64,000 bases of DNA from Serratia sarumanii (GTDB lineage Bacteria > Pseudomonadota > Gammaproteobacteria > Enterobacterales > Enterobacteriaceae), in assembly GCF_029962605.1 (NCBI RefSeq), contig NZ_CP124751.1, positions 1-64,000 on the forward strand, given 5' to 3'. Shown here one piece after another: positions 9,034 to 17,349 of the stretch (the first letter of the stretch is position 1; each line of letters starts with the position of its first letter). The position numbers were made by a program, and so were the translations under genes. Under the pieces are notes generated by a model, which saw only the letters and a program-made list of their open reading frames with translations, was not told the origin of the DNA and did not search any database.

Positions 9034-10029
9034 ATGAGTGATGATCCGGGAAGAAGTAAATTTGTCGATCTGCCGGCAGATGCCAGACCTTCTTTCTGGC
9101 GCAGCATAGCTGGCAGGGTATACGAAGGGATTATGCATTCTCTGGGACGGCCTGCCCGCCTGGAGAATGCGATTGCTTCCGGGCAGCTTATTCCCTGTCC
9201 GCTCATCGCCCCTGTCGACACGTTCTGGACACGGTCTGTGGTTTACTGGCAGGACTGGATGTCTTCACCTTTGCCATCATTCCATTCTAGCCCTTGGACG
9301 ATCGACTACCGCAAACTGGGCTACCAGCGCGAACTCGAAAGTCATTCACTTGCTGTTCCCGAGCTTCAGCAGCTGATTAGCAAAGAAGATGTCCCTCATT
9401 TTACATGCGACATCACGGATATCCGGGGAATGTCGGCATCGAAATCTATGGAGCATGATATCCGGGACATTGATGAATTTCCCATCCTAAGATGCCGTGA
9501 ACTGGCTGAACCCGTGACTAAAGAGTACTTGTGGAAAAATATGAGTCACAGGGAATTACGGCTCGACCGGATGCGATTTGCTGAATATCTGTGGGCAGAG
9601 CGGAGGCTCTACTGGCTGAACGAAGGTGGCTCACACCATTTTGGCGCTGCACGCTATCAGGCATGCCGCCTGGGCATTGCGGTTCCACTTACCGGCAGAC
9701 TCTGTCGCTACAGTGTTAACGCGAGGATGGCCTCCGCTTTACGTCAGCAATGGCACCTGTTTGCTATTCCGGCAGACGAACTCTTCTGCAGCTTTTTAGA
9801 TGCCATGAATGCTTTTGAATGCCCATTTGGTAATTCAGATTTGCCGCGTCACATGCATGATGCGGACAAATCAGGTATAGCTCTCAAACTCGTCTGGCTT
9901 GATCGTAGCCACCCCAGAGCCAATGCTGTTGCTGATGTACTTTCCGCCGCGGGTTTCCCTGATTTCGGTAAACAGTTGAAGCTGCTGGCGACCCAGACGG
10001 CTGAAACAATATCCCGAGAAGTAAATTAA
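9034..10029 (+). CDS. Hypothetical protein, first large gene of the DUF1493 cluster
   Basis: I do not recognise this 331-residue soluble protein. It starts MSDDPGRSKF seven bases after the small membrane gene. It is rich in Trp, His and Arg, with conspicuous stretches WTIDYRKLGYQRELESHSL (about 88-106), CDITDIRGMSASKS (about 128-141), a run of RELRLDRMRFAEYLWAERR (about 173-191), and KLVWLDRSHPRANAVADVLSAAGFPDFG near the C-terminus. No signal peptide or membrane segment is visible. It is followed by a membrane-protein gene and a DUF1493 gene in the same direction. Spacing suggests one operon of four genes (8853-10911) ended by the terminator at 11181. Confidence 0.65.
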   Translation: MSDDPGRSKFVDLPADARPSFWRSIAGRVYEGIMHSLGRPARLENAIASGQLIPCPLIAPVDTFWTRSVVYWQDWMSSPLPSFHSSPWTIDYRKLGYQRELESHSLAVPELQQLISKEDVPHFTCDITDIRGMSASKSMEHDIRDIDEFPILRCRELAEPVTKEYLWKNMSHRELRLDRMRFAEYLWAERRLYWLNEGGSHHFGAARYQACRLGIAVPLTGRLCRYSVNARMASALRQQWHLFAIPADELFCSFLDAMNAFECPFGNSDLPRHMHDADKSGIALKLVWLDRSHPRANAVADVLSAAGFPDFGKQLKLLATQTAETISREVN

Positions 10030-10126
10030 ACCTGTTCCTGGTCTTACCTCCCTGTTCATCCTTTGAACATTGATAACTTTTCTACCATTGGCTATGTTAC
10101 GAACATATTTAGCCAAGGAAACGGGT

Positions 10127-10582
10127 ATGGATACTGTTGAAGAGTTAGGTGGCACCTATTTTTACGCTGGAATGGAGCGCCTTGGCGCTGGTGAGCTGTT
10201 CTTCTGGGTTTTTGTGGATAAAACCATGCAGCAGCTGGGCGTCGGTGATGTGGGGGCTGTAGCGGCCATCGTCTCAGGCATGGCTATTTTACCGACCAGG
10301 CAGAAACCTGCCGGAGCCAAAAAGGGAACATCACTCGCCAGTGTGGCTTCACGAAAGGTCTTTGGGAACGCTAAATTCCCGTATGGAATTCAGCTACCAA
10401 CATTTATCGGTAATCCCGTGGAAGGCATTAGGCGAAAGATGATCTCGAACATCGGCACCTTCGTTGGCCGGACAGTACCGGTCGTCGGCTGGCTCATTCT
10501 CGCCTATGATGTCTCACGGATCGGCGTCGAAAGCGTTGTAGCCTATAACAAAATCGCCCGTGCTGAGGATCGCTTATGGTAA
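10127..10582 (+). CDS. Probable membrane protein of the STM2759-like type
   Basis: A 151-residue protein starting MDTVEELGGTYFYAG. ATG at 10127 is preceded by AAGGAAAC at good spacing and is chosen over the upstream frame extension to 10070. The middle holds VGAVAAIVSGMAIL (about 41-54). A C-terminal hydrophobic helix runs VGRTVPVVGWLILAYDVSRIG (about 114-134). The last bases overlap the next gene (DUF1493) by seven, a translational-coupling arrangement. I associate it tentatively with the putative phage membrane proteins (STM2759-like) that often precede DUF1493 genes in enterobacterial islands. Function unknown. Confidence 0.65.
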   Translation: MDTVEELGGTYFYAGMERLGAGELFFWVFVDKTMQQLGVGDVGAVAAIVSGMAILPTRQKPAGAKKGTSLASVASRKVFGNAKFPYGIQLPTFIGNPVEGIRRKMISNIGTFVGRTVPVVGWLILAYDVSRIGVESVVAYNKIARAEDRLW

Positions 10583-10911
10583 TCGAGACGCTTGAAGAGC
10601 AGGTAATCGCCCTCGTCAGAAAGCATTATGGTACGGTCATCACTGGCTGTTCACCCGAGATAACACCAGGTTCTGATATTGATGCTGACATTGGCATGGA
10701 TTGGGCTGACGCAGAAGGGCTGATGGAGGATTTTTTTGAAAAGTTCTCAGTCGATAAGGCCAGCTTCAATATCAAAACCTATTACCCCGATCCGCCGATG
10801 GGGACATTACTCAAAAATTTGTTTAGGCGTGAAAAGGAGCTCCCCGAAGTACCCCAATTTACCGTCAATATGCTTATCGAGTCCGCCAAGGCTGGGCGTT
10901 GGTTGTACTGA
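10576..10911 (+). CDS. DUF1493 family protein
   Basis: A 111-residue protein of the DUF1493 family, small acidic proteins with a predicted acyl-carrier-like helical fold. Visible family features are the N-terminal ETLEEQVIALVRKHYG, the central DIDADIGMDWADAEGLMEDFFEKFSVD (about 36-62), and FNIKTYYPDPP with the C-terminal TVNMLIESAKAGRW. In carrier proteins the serine that receives phosphopantetheine lies in a DSL motif; here the equivalent position reads DMNW-like and no DSL is present, so carrier function cannot be assumed. It overlaps the preceding membrane-protein gene and closes the operon. Confidence 0.8.
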   Translation: MVIETLEEQVIALVRKHYGTVITGCSPEITPGSDIDADIGMDWADAEGLMEDFFEKFSVDKASFNIKTYYPDPPMGTLLKNLFRREKELPEVPQFTVNMLIESAKAGRWLY

Positions 10912-11041
10912 CGCCAGCTATGCAGTGTTCAGTCAGGGATATACCAGGCGTATCAATCGTCGGCATGTCGGACACTGAGCAGCAAGAAATTTATTATGCC
11001 GTATTTCATTTGTGGGCATACGACCTGCTGGGCACCATCCA

Positions 11042-11076
11042 GTGGCGTGGCGTGGCGTGGCGTGGCGTGGCGTGGC
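11042..11076. repeat. Seven tandem copies of GTGGC
   Basis: Perfect 5-bp tandem repeat (7 x 5 = 35 bp). A unit of five in or near a reading frame changes frame when copy number changes. It lies in an open frame (10899-11219, in the + direction) that I cannot identify; if that frame is expressed, the tract would be a slipped-strand switch. Confidence 0.8.
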
Positions 11077-11180
11077 CTACCACTCGCGTGTCGCAGCTGC
11101 AGGCAGGTGACCTCAACTGGTTAAATAATGCTCTTAACGTACAAAATTTTCCGATCTCCAAACTGACCCCTATGTTGAAA

Positions 11181-11213
11181 AGGCCGCTGAGAAAAATTCT
11201 CCCGCAGCGGCCT
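11181..11213 (+). terminator. Terminator of the DUF1493 cluster
   Basis: AGGCCGCTG and CAGCGGCCT form a perfect 9-bp stem around a 15-base loop, followed by CTTT. It lies about 270 bp after the DUF1493 stop and before the convergent Shedu-like gene. The sequence between 10912 and 11180 holds only the GTGGC repeat and an unidentified open frame. Confidence 0.6.
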
Positions 11214-11243
11214 CTTTAGCATAACGTCATTATGCGAACCATA

Positions 11244-12050
11244 TTATATTATTTTTATTTTTGGAAGAACTTCCTCCATGACTTTGACGGCTTTTCCATC
11301 CTTGATTACATGGCTATTCCAACTACTTGATTGTGCCATCGCATCATCGTATATTCCTTGTGATATAGCTAGTAAGTCCGTATTTACCCATGAGAATAGA
11401 CCTTCATCAACAAACTTTTTTGATATTAACTCATAGTGGCTGTTCTTTTTTAATGCAACATATAATGGGTATTTTTTTTCAATATTTTCAGCCAAACTGT
11501 CAAATGAAATTATTGAGAAGTCGCTTCGTTGCTGGCCTCTTATTAATGCTGTTTTCTGTGTGTTATTCTCATATTCTGATCTACGTCCATGCACTAAAAC
11601 ATACTTGAAGTTAAAAGGATTTTTACCCATGTGAGCAGGTTCAATGAAGCCTTGTAATATATTATTTTTGAAGTGACTTCTATTGGATTCTTCATCAAAC
11701 CAAGCCCTCCATGTATTCATTTGCTGCAAGGCAAGATTAAAGTCAGCATGGAAAGTTGTGGAGTTATTCTTGAAATATTTTGAAGATGGCTTTTCTATCT
11801 CAACTAAAATTACATTCCAGTTGTCAGAGCTTTTAGAAAGATACACAAAGTCTGGTTTATAATCACTCGATAACGGTAATTTTCTGAATACCGTACAGAA
11901 ATGAATTCCATGATTCTGTTCAAACTCTCTAGGAATAAACATTGTATTTTCTTCAAGATAGGTTTGATAAACTTGTTCTTTTTCATTTTTATTTAGCAAG
12001 TCAATATACTCTTGCTTTTTTTTGTTTATTTCTTGACCTGTAATGTACAT
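11244..12050 (-). CDS. Shedu-like defence nuclease (SduA, DUF4263)
   Basis: Probable single-gene anti-phage protein of the Shedu type, a PD-(D/E)xK nuclease. The 268-residue product has the core KPDFVYL (Asp67) followed by ILVEIEKPSSKYF (Glu84, Lys87) and the helix LALQQMNTWRAWF (about 106-118), in the order expected for the DUF4263 domain. FNFKYVLVHGRRSEYE (about 145-160) and FSIISFDSLAENI (about 181-193) fit the later strands. In a canonical motif Lys is two residues after Glu; here it is three after Glu84 (E-I-E-K), a variant also seen in related restriction-type domains. It is AT-rich, stands alone on its strand, and begins a stretch of other defence-like genes. Confidence 0.65.
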   Translation of the reverse strand: MYITGQEINKKKQEYIDLLNKNEKEQVYQTYLEENTMFIPREFEQNHGIHFCTVFRKLPLSSDYKPDFVYLSKSSDNWNVILVEIEKPSSKYFKNNSTTFHADFNLALQQMNTWRAWFDEESNRSHFKNNILQGFIEPAHMGKNPFNFKYVLVHGRRSEYENNTQKTALIRGQQRSDFSIISFDSLAENIEKKYPLYVALKKNSHYELISKKFVDEGLFSWVNTDLLAISQGIYDDAMAQSSSWNSHVIKDGKAVKVMEEVLPKIKII

Positions 12051-12262
12051 GAGATTTCCGTTTTTTAAATTTAGGATTGTGTATAGTAACTATTTTTAAC
12101 TCATTCTAATCTATAAAAACTCAATGTTACTTGTAATCTAGCTGTTACGAGTATGCCGCGAAGCGGTTCGATGGCCTACATCAGTTAGTATTATTCTTGA
12201 TGCCTCCTATTAGGTGAGCGAGGTTATCCGATATCTCTTTAGTCATGACTGTAATTCCAGTT

Positions 12263-13204
12263 TTAACCTCGTTGAAGCTGTTTGTTTTTTGTAAGTATTT
12301 CGCGATGAATCTGTGCTTTTTTGCGCTCGATTTGTAACGATAGCTGATGAATAGTATTTGGTAGTTCTTTTGTTAGGAATGCATGATTATTTTCTTCAAA
12401 TTCTCCTGATTCGGATAATTCAGAGTGTATGAGTTCAAGCATCTTGATGATATCAATTTGATGTTCTACTATAAATCTACGATAAGCTGTTTTCCCTACT
12501 TCTCTAACGAACAGATCTAGAAACTTACGGCCGTTACGAAATTCTTCAATGAAAAACTTTTCAATGATAAATGCAACCACAGGAACCATCAATGCCTTTA
12601 TACGGGCAACTTCTTGCACTACATTTCTTTTAACCCCTTGAGTGACGTTGTGAAACCTTGATGCCATACAAGTAATGGGATTCAAAACCCTGACTTTATC
12701 ATGAGCTGTATATTGAAATTTCTCCATGGGTAAATGAAAAACTTCTGTATTGATAATAAGTTTTCTGCCGTTAAAATCAGAGGGAGTAAGATATGAAGCG
12801 CTCGACAGGACATCCACAATGTTGGGTTCTTCAATGTGACGGTCATCGAAAATTTCTTTATTGACAAACTTTTTATGAAAATATGTTTTAATTTTCCCGT
12901 CTTTTATGTTTTTTAACGGCAGGATTGCCAGTGAAGGTGGTGAGCCATCATTATAATTTACGGGTACATCTAATACTGATGATATTACTGAAATGTCGAT
13001 ATTCCGTGCTGTCACATCAATATCATTGGAAGTAATATAATCAATAGGGGGATGTTCGGAGTAAATATCCTTGTACCATACCACCCAGTAGTGCACAGCC
13101 TGACCGCCTACGGTCACGATTGGCGACGTGAATTTATCACCATGCTTCATTAGTTCAGCGTTAAGGATATAGAGTTGGTCCAACGGACTCATATGTTCTG
13201 ACAT
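12263..13204 (-). CDS. Nucleotidyltransferase-fold protein, possible toxin or defence effector
   Basis: A 313-residue protein with the pattern of the polymerase-beta nucleotidyltransferase superfamily: VGGQAVHYW (Gly33-Gly34) and, about 27 residues later, SNDIDVTA with Asp61-x-Asp63, the hG[GS]...DxD signature of enzymes that transfer nucleotides to RNA or protein. The rest, including LNPITCMASRFHNV and a charged helical C-terminus, matches no family I can name. Such domains occur in AbiE and MNT toxin-antitoxin modules. Its start lies about 50 bp after a 56-codon gene on the same strand, so the pair probably forms a module. The third catalytic acidic residue cannot be placed by eye. Confidence 0.6.
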   Translation of the reverse strand: MSEHMSPLDQLYILNAELMKHGDKFTSPIVTVGGQAVHYWVVWYKDIYSEHPPIDYITSNDIDVTARNIDISVISSVLDVPVNYNDGSPPSLAILPLKNIKDGKIKTYFHKKFVNKEIFDDRHIEEPNIVDVLSSASYLTPSDFNGRKLIINTEVFHLPMEKFQYTAHDKVRVLNPITCMASRFHNVTQGVKRNVVQEVARIKALMVPVVAFIIEKFFIEEFRNGRKFLDLFVREVGKTAYRRFIVEHQIDIIKMLELIHSELSESGEFEENNHAFLTKELPNTIHQLSLQIERKKAQIHREILTKNKQLQRG

Positions 13205-13252
13205 AAAAAAACCACCTTAAAAAAGATGGCTTATTATCACGTAATCATATGA

Positions 13253-13423
13253 TTAGGCAAACGAGAATTTTTTCTGCAGCTTTGCAGTAGACTTCAGCTG
13301 ACCAAAGTCAGATTTTGGTGAAAATGGTTGAGGCTCACGTTCACCTGCTTCGATCATGTGAAGCCTTTTTTCATAGAGCTCATGCTGTAACTGTTTAATG
13401 CTTCTCGCTGAAAGGTTTGCCAT
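13253..13423 (-). CDS. Small basic protein (56 aa) upstream of the nucleotidyltransferase gene
   Basis: Open frame of 56 codons starting MANLSARSIKQLQHELYEKR, with AGGTGA six bases before the ATG. The N-terminal 25 residues can form one amphipathic helix. The remainder is extended and basic (QPFSPKSDFG, KLQKKFSFA). It lies 48 bp upstream of the nucleotidyltransferase-fold gene in the same direction, a spacing and size typical of a small antitoxin or regulator preceding an effector. I do not recognise the family, and the proposed partnership rests on position only. Confidence 0.6.
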   Translation of the reverse strand: MANLSARSIKQLQHELYEKRLHMIEAGEREPQPFSPKSDFGQLKSTAKLQKKFSFA

Positions 13424-13658
13424 CGCAATCACCTGAAGTTAGTCTTTCAAAACCTACTTAATGTACGAATTATGCGCGTTTTTACGAAGGTCGTCAAACT
13501 TTCCTAAAGGAGAGCCTATCTGCAAAGCGGTGGCTTCATGCTATTGCTTTGCATAGAGTGTTTCTGCCAAGGGCTCGATACCAAGCTGATAAGACTATCG
13601 GGTGGTAGGGTTCAGAAGTTACATGAACTTATCAAATTTTTTAACCTCCCTGTCGCCG

Positions 13659-13740
13659 CGCCGCTGAGGTGCAGGGACAGGAACGGCGGCAGGCCGTCGT
13701 TGGCGCCCTGCCCCGCGATCAACCACAATGAATTCCACGG
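13659..13740 (-). pseudogene. Fragment of a second copy of the RHH gene
   Basis: About 80 bp that closely resemble part of the RHH gene near 16270-16360: both contain TGCAGGGACAGGAACGGCGG in the same context. On the minus strand it still encodes NDGLPPFLSLHLSGAA, against DDGLPPFLSLHISGAV in the intact gene, but frame and flanks are lost. It adjoins the 3' end of the KAP NTPase gene, so a second RHH-type gene once stood on the other side of the NTPase, or part of the intact one was copied. Confidence 0.7.
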
Positions 13741-13743
13741 TGA

Positions 13744-15993
13744 TTAACGGCTTCTACTGATCGACTGTTCGACCTGTTTAACCTGTTCCGCGAACTTGCC
13801 GGCCTGCTTGATGTGTTCAATACGCGCTAGCACTTTCTGAGTCTCGCCCAGATATTCAGTCATATTAGTCAGTGGCAGCGCTTGATAATACCCATGCGCG
13901 CTACTGAAGCCATGATACCGGAGCTGCAGCAGCACGCTCAGAAAAGCCTCATCCTTCTTGACTTGGCGATCGACCCATTTCCGTACTGCCTGGATCCCGC
14001 TAATATCACGCCATGCCCAGATATATCTATTCAGCAGGGGAAAGGCCGCCAACTGTTTGGTGATGGCCGGGCTGTTCAGTCTCTTCCCCATGGTTTTCTG
14101 TAAGATGACGACGTTACTCCGCTCCATCCACTCTTCCAGCTGATGGCCCGTTCTGTCTCCGACTATCCCATGTTGCCACAGCAGGTGACGGACATACTCA
14201 GCGCCCCAGTACCAGGCTTTCCCAAGCTGGAGTTGCGCAGTCAGGAACTTATTGGTAGATGTGACATCCTCACGTAGCATTCGTTGGATTAGCCGATCGG
14301 CCACGCTGTAGGTATCCAGGTCCTGCAGCTCAAACCACTCGTTGTCTTGCCGATAGCGTTTCACCATGTCATCCCCGTTGTCGAAGAAGAACTGCAGCAG
14401 ACCCTGGCACTCGGCCAGCGTTCTGGAATCAATCTGGGGGGATGTTAGCTCGGCCAGCATGTGCTCAAACCAGGTGCGGGAAGATAAGTTCTTTTTTCTC
14501 TGGATATGACCGAGCAGGCGTTGTGCCAGTTCCTGCTGCTTTTCAGGCTGGTCATGCTGGCCGGCGAGCGCGAAGATTTGGTCAAAATCTTCCGGTAACA
14601 GGATATTTTGTGGCGCGCAGAAGGCGAAGTAGTAACGCCAGTATGCCTGGCTGCCAAGCCGCTTCCCTGCTGTGAGCCAAGCACTTTCCTGCGGACCGGT
14701 GCTTACAAAGAGTTTATCGGGATGCACTGTCAGTCCATCTAAGATCCCCGGGACCCATTCACTCAGCTCCGTGATGGAATGCGCTTTGGCCGGGAAATAC
14801 CGCATCAGGTGTTGCTTAAGGTTGTCTGTCAGGACTTTCTGCTCCTCTTTACTGACATGGCCATCTCCGGTCTGCACCACGTTCCGTTCCGACAGGTATT
14901 CTTCCACCCAGTCATACAGACCCGAATTTGTCGTGCGGAGCAGCTGCAGGAAGCACAGATCCGGGAAATACACATAGTCCCGTATGCCCGCATAACGGAA
15001 CCGTAGTGCATTTAGAACGGTCTGGACTTCCCGGGGCGATTTCAGCATGGCGCCATAAATATTCGCGACTGCCGTCAGGTCATCCAGTATGCCCTTCTCC
15101 GGGGGAGATTTATTCACCGTTTGGTATAACTCAATGGCATCATCACGAAATTGCTGGCGCAGCGCAAAGGATTCCGGGCGCGGCAGTCCGAATGAGATCT
15201 GGACAATTTTCTGCAGGTACAGGCTCCCGTCGGTGACGCCCAGCCCCTGGCTGATGGCCTGTGACAGCACCGCCTTGTCATAACAGAGCAGGTAGCGGAA
15301 GCGGGGAAAATCCGCGACCGACTTCACCAGTCGGATCACCTCCACGGCCTGGGCCGGTTCGAGGCGATCGAGATCGTCGAGCAGGATAATGAAGCTCAGA
15401 TCCAGCTCTTCGATTTTCTGAGCAATCTCGGCGCGCATGTCGGCCGTGGTTTTTTCCTTTTCTTTCAGCCAGTGCGAGTCTGCCACGGCGTTCAGTGCGC
15501 CGCTGGCATCGGGGACACCGGGAATGACCGCGGCGATCTGAGCGACAGGCGACAGATTCCGGGCGGTGGCCCGGGTGTAGTCCATCAGCGTCTTGGCGGT
15601 ACCGGTCAGCGCTTTTTTCTTTTTGAGGGCTGCCCGTTCCTTCGCTGAAAGCCGACGTTCTTCTTCCTCGGCAATGATGCCAGCTACCGGAAGCAGTAAG
15701 GACGCCACCAGAGGCGTATCACTGCCATCGAGCCAGGGGGAAATATTCAGCACGAAGGTTCGCGCTTCCTGTTGTTTATCCAGCGCCGTGCGCAGCAGAT
15801 TAAGGAGGCTGGTTTTCCCCGTCCCCCAGGCGCCTTCGATACCGATCACGGCACTGCCCTCCCGGCCGATCTCCTTAATGGCGCGGGCCAACTCGGTGGC
15901 AATGTGGGTGAAACCATAGCGGTCTTCGTCGTTATTGCGGATGGCGCGATCGGGATGTTGCCCCTGGCGGTTTTCTTGCGGTGAATGCGTCAT
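13744..15993 (-). CDS. KAP-family P-loop NTPase
   Basis: A 749-residue ATPase of the KAP family (STAND-related), proteins found on mobile elements and linked to phage defence and membrane-associated signalling. Visible motifs are Walker A GAWGTGKTS (about 54-62), SPWLDG after strand 3, Walker B FIILLDDLDRL (about 201-211), the sensor-like RYLLCYDKAVL (about 234-244) and KSPREVQTVLNALR (about 316-329). Many KAP proteins have membrane helices between Walker A and B; here that insertion is charged (KERAALKKKKAL) with only one weakly hydrophobic stretch (SPVAQIAAVIPGVP). The long C-terminal half is helical and unassigned. It starts two bases after the stop of the RHH gene, so the two are translated together. 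Confidence 0.88.
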   Translation of the reverse strand: MTHSPQENRQGQHPDRAIRNNDEDRYGFTHIATELARAIKEIGREGSAVIGIEGAWGTGKTSLLNLLRTALDKQQEARTFVLNISPWLDGSDTPLVASLLLPVAGIIAEEEERRLSAKERAALKKKKALTGTAKTLMDYTRATARNLSPVAQIAAVIPGVPDASGALNAVADSHWLKEKEKTTADMRAEIAQKIEELDLSFIILLDDLDRLEPAQAVEVIRLVKSVADFPRFRYLLCYDKAVLSQAISQGLGVTDGSLYLQKIVQISFGLPRPESFALRQQFRDDAIELYQTVNKSPPEKGILDDLTAVANIYGAMLKSPREVQTVLNALRFRYAGIRDYVYFPDLCFLQLLRTTNSGLYDWVEEYLSERNVVQTGDGHVSKEEQKVLTDNLKQHLMRYFPAKAHSITELSEWVPGILDGLTVHPDKLFVSTGPQESAWLTAGKRLGSQAYWRYYFAFCAPQNILLPEDFDQIFALAGQHDQPEKQQELAQRLLGHIQRKKNLSSRTWFEHMLAELTSPQIDSRTLAECQGLLQFFFDNGDDMVKRYRQDNEWFELQDLDTYSVADRLIQRMLREDVTSTNKFLTAQLQLGKAWYWGAEYVRHLLWQHGIVGDRTGHQLEEWMERSNVVILQKTMGKRLNSPAITKQLAAFPLLNRYIWAWRDISGIQAVRKWVDRQVKKDEAFLSVLLQLRYHGFSSAHGYYQALPLTNMTEYLGETQKVLARIEHIKQAGKFAEQVKQVEQSISRSR

Positions 15994-15995
15994 GG

Positions 15996-17066
15996 TTACA
16001 GATCCCCGTACAGTGCGGCGAGCTCGGCCAGCGCCGCGGCTGTGGACGGGTGCTCCAGCTGCGCCAGCAGCTCGGCCTCGAGCGCGGTGAAGGTGTCCGG
16101 CGCCAGCCGCAGCCGCAAATTCGGCAGCACCAGACCGATGTCGCCGCTCTCCGGCACATGCAGCGAGACATGCCGCCCCTGATAGCTGCGGGTGCGATCG
16201 CCGTCCTGACGCGCGCGCAGCAGGCGGCGCAGTTCGGCGAACACCGGCCAGCCGAAGGTCGACTGGAAGACCGCGCCGCTGATGTGCAGGGACAGGAACG
16301 GCGGCAGTCCGTCGTCGGCGCCCGGATAGGCGCCCTGACCGGCGACGATCTCCACCGTGGCGCTGAGCTCGCCGGCGGCGGCGATCAGCTGCTGGCGCTC
16401 CACGAAGGGCACGGTCAGCGCCAGGTACTCGGCCAGCGCCGGATCGTCGGCGCGCTGCGCGGCGACCGCCAGCGGGAAGATCGCCCGCAGCCGCACCGGG
16501 GTGCAGGCGCGGGCCAGCGCCTCGTCGCTGAAGTCATCGAGGTTCAGCACGCCGCTGGCCAGCGGTCGGGCGAAGAACTCGGCGCTGCCGGCCGGCGGGG
16601 TGCATGTGGCCGTAAAGCGGTCACGCAGCGCCTGCAGCCAGTCCTCGCCGCGCAGGCCGAAGGTGCGCCGGTAATAGTGGGGATCGACATCGAGCCCGCC
16701 GCCCACCGCCGTCTCCAGCAGCGCATCGGTGATCAGCAGCAGCGCGGACAGCGGCGCCCGGTTGACCGGCCCGCGGCCATCGCGATAGGCGATCTGCGCC
16801 TGGCTGAACAGCCAGCGCAGTTCGGCGCGGCTCAGCGCCTGGCCGTCGACGGTTTCCGCGCGCACGACCTTGCGGTACAGCTGGCCCAGGGTGGTGTACG
16901 GCGCCGCGCAGAGCGCGCGGTATTCGTCGCCGGCGACCGAAGTGGCCAGCGTTTGCTGCAGCAGACGTTCTGCCAGGGTGTTGACCGGCACGGCTTCGGC
17001 GGCGGCGCGGTTTTTCAGGGCGGCGATCAGGGATTTCGGAAAGCGGAGGTTCAGCTGGCTGAGCAT
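15996..17066 (-). CDS. RHH-domain protein paired with the KAP NTPase
   Basis: A 356-residue protein beginning with a ribbon-helix-helix DNA-binding segment: LSQLNLRFPKSLIAALKNRA (strand and first helix), then VNTLAERLLQQTL (second helix), as in Arc/HicB-type regulators. The remaining 310 residues are very GC-rich, helical, and unlike anything I can name (PGADDGLPPFLSLHISG, YQGRHVSLHVPESGDIGLVLP). The gene ends two bases before the KAP start, so it is the first gene of a two-gene operon. A probable role is DNA-binding regulator or sensor for the NTPase. An open frame of similar length on the opposite strand is a GC-rich shadow. Confidence 0.75.
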   Translation of the reverse strand: MLSQLNLRFPKSLIAALKNRAAAEAVPVNTLAERLLQQTLATSVAGDEYRALCAAPYTTLGQLYRKVVRAETVDGQALSRAELRWLFSQAQIAYRDGRGPVNRAPLSALLLITDALLETAVGGGLDVDPHYYRRTFGLRGEDWLQALRDRFTATCTPPAGSAEFFARPLASGVLNLDDFSDEALARACTPVRLRAIFPLAVAAQRADDPALAEYLALTVPFVERQQLIAAAGELSATVEIVAGQGAYPGADDGLPPFLSLHISGAVFQSTFGWPVFAELRRLLRARQDGDRTRSYQGRHVSLHVPESGDIGLVLPNLRLRLAPDTFTALEAELLAQLEHPSTAAALAELAALYGDL

Positions 17067-17349
17067 GGCGGTGTCCTGCTGTCATAGGAATCTATTGTGA
17101 TGATAGCAACATCCTATAAAGCAGAAATGGAAATTACAATGCTTTATCCAATGCAGCTAGCTTCCTTTTACTATGGTTGCAACAATGAACCATTGCTAAC
17201 AATTTCGCGGTCTGCTAGCGAAGCTGAGTGCGGCGGTCGGCGTTTTTGCGTCGCAGATCCGAAAAAGCCCATAATCGGAAATCCCGTACCTGAGCCGTCA
17301 GGCTGACCGGATGATATAGTGGATTCTCGAACCGGAACGGGAGGGTTAA

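Noticed and set aside
10899..11219. 106-codon open frame across the GTGGC repeat and the terminator
   Set aside because: It starts at TTG inside the DUF1493 gene, has no ribosome site, and ends within a terminator hairpin. The repeat is reported, but the frame is not called as a gene.
11244..13204. A single multi-gene restriction system
   Set aside because: No methyltransferase or specificity gene accompanies the Shedu-like and nucleotidyltransferase genes; spacing suggests separate units.
13538..13747. 69-codon open frame on the + strand
   Set aside because: It covers the RHH-gene relic in antisense and resembles no protein.
15981..17087. 368-codon open frame opposite the RHH gene
   Set aside because: GC-rich shadow of the minus-strand gene, which has an RHH motif and operon spacing with the KAP gene; the antisense product is low-complexity Arg/Gln/Gly.
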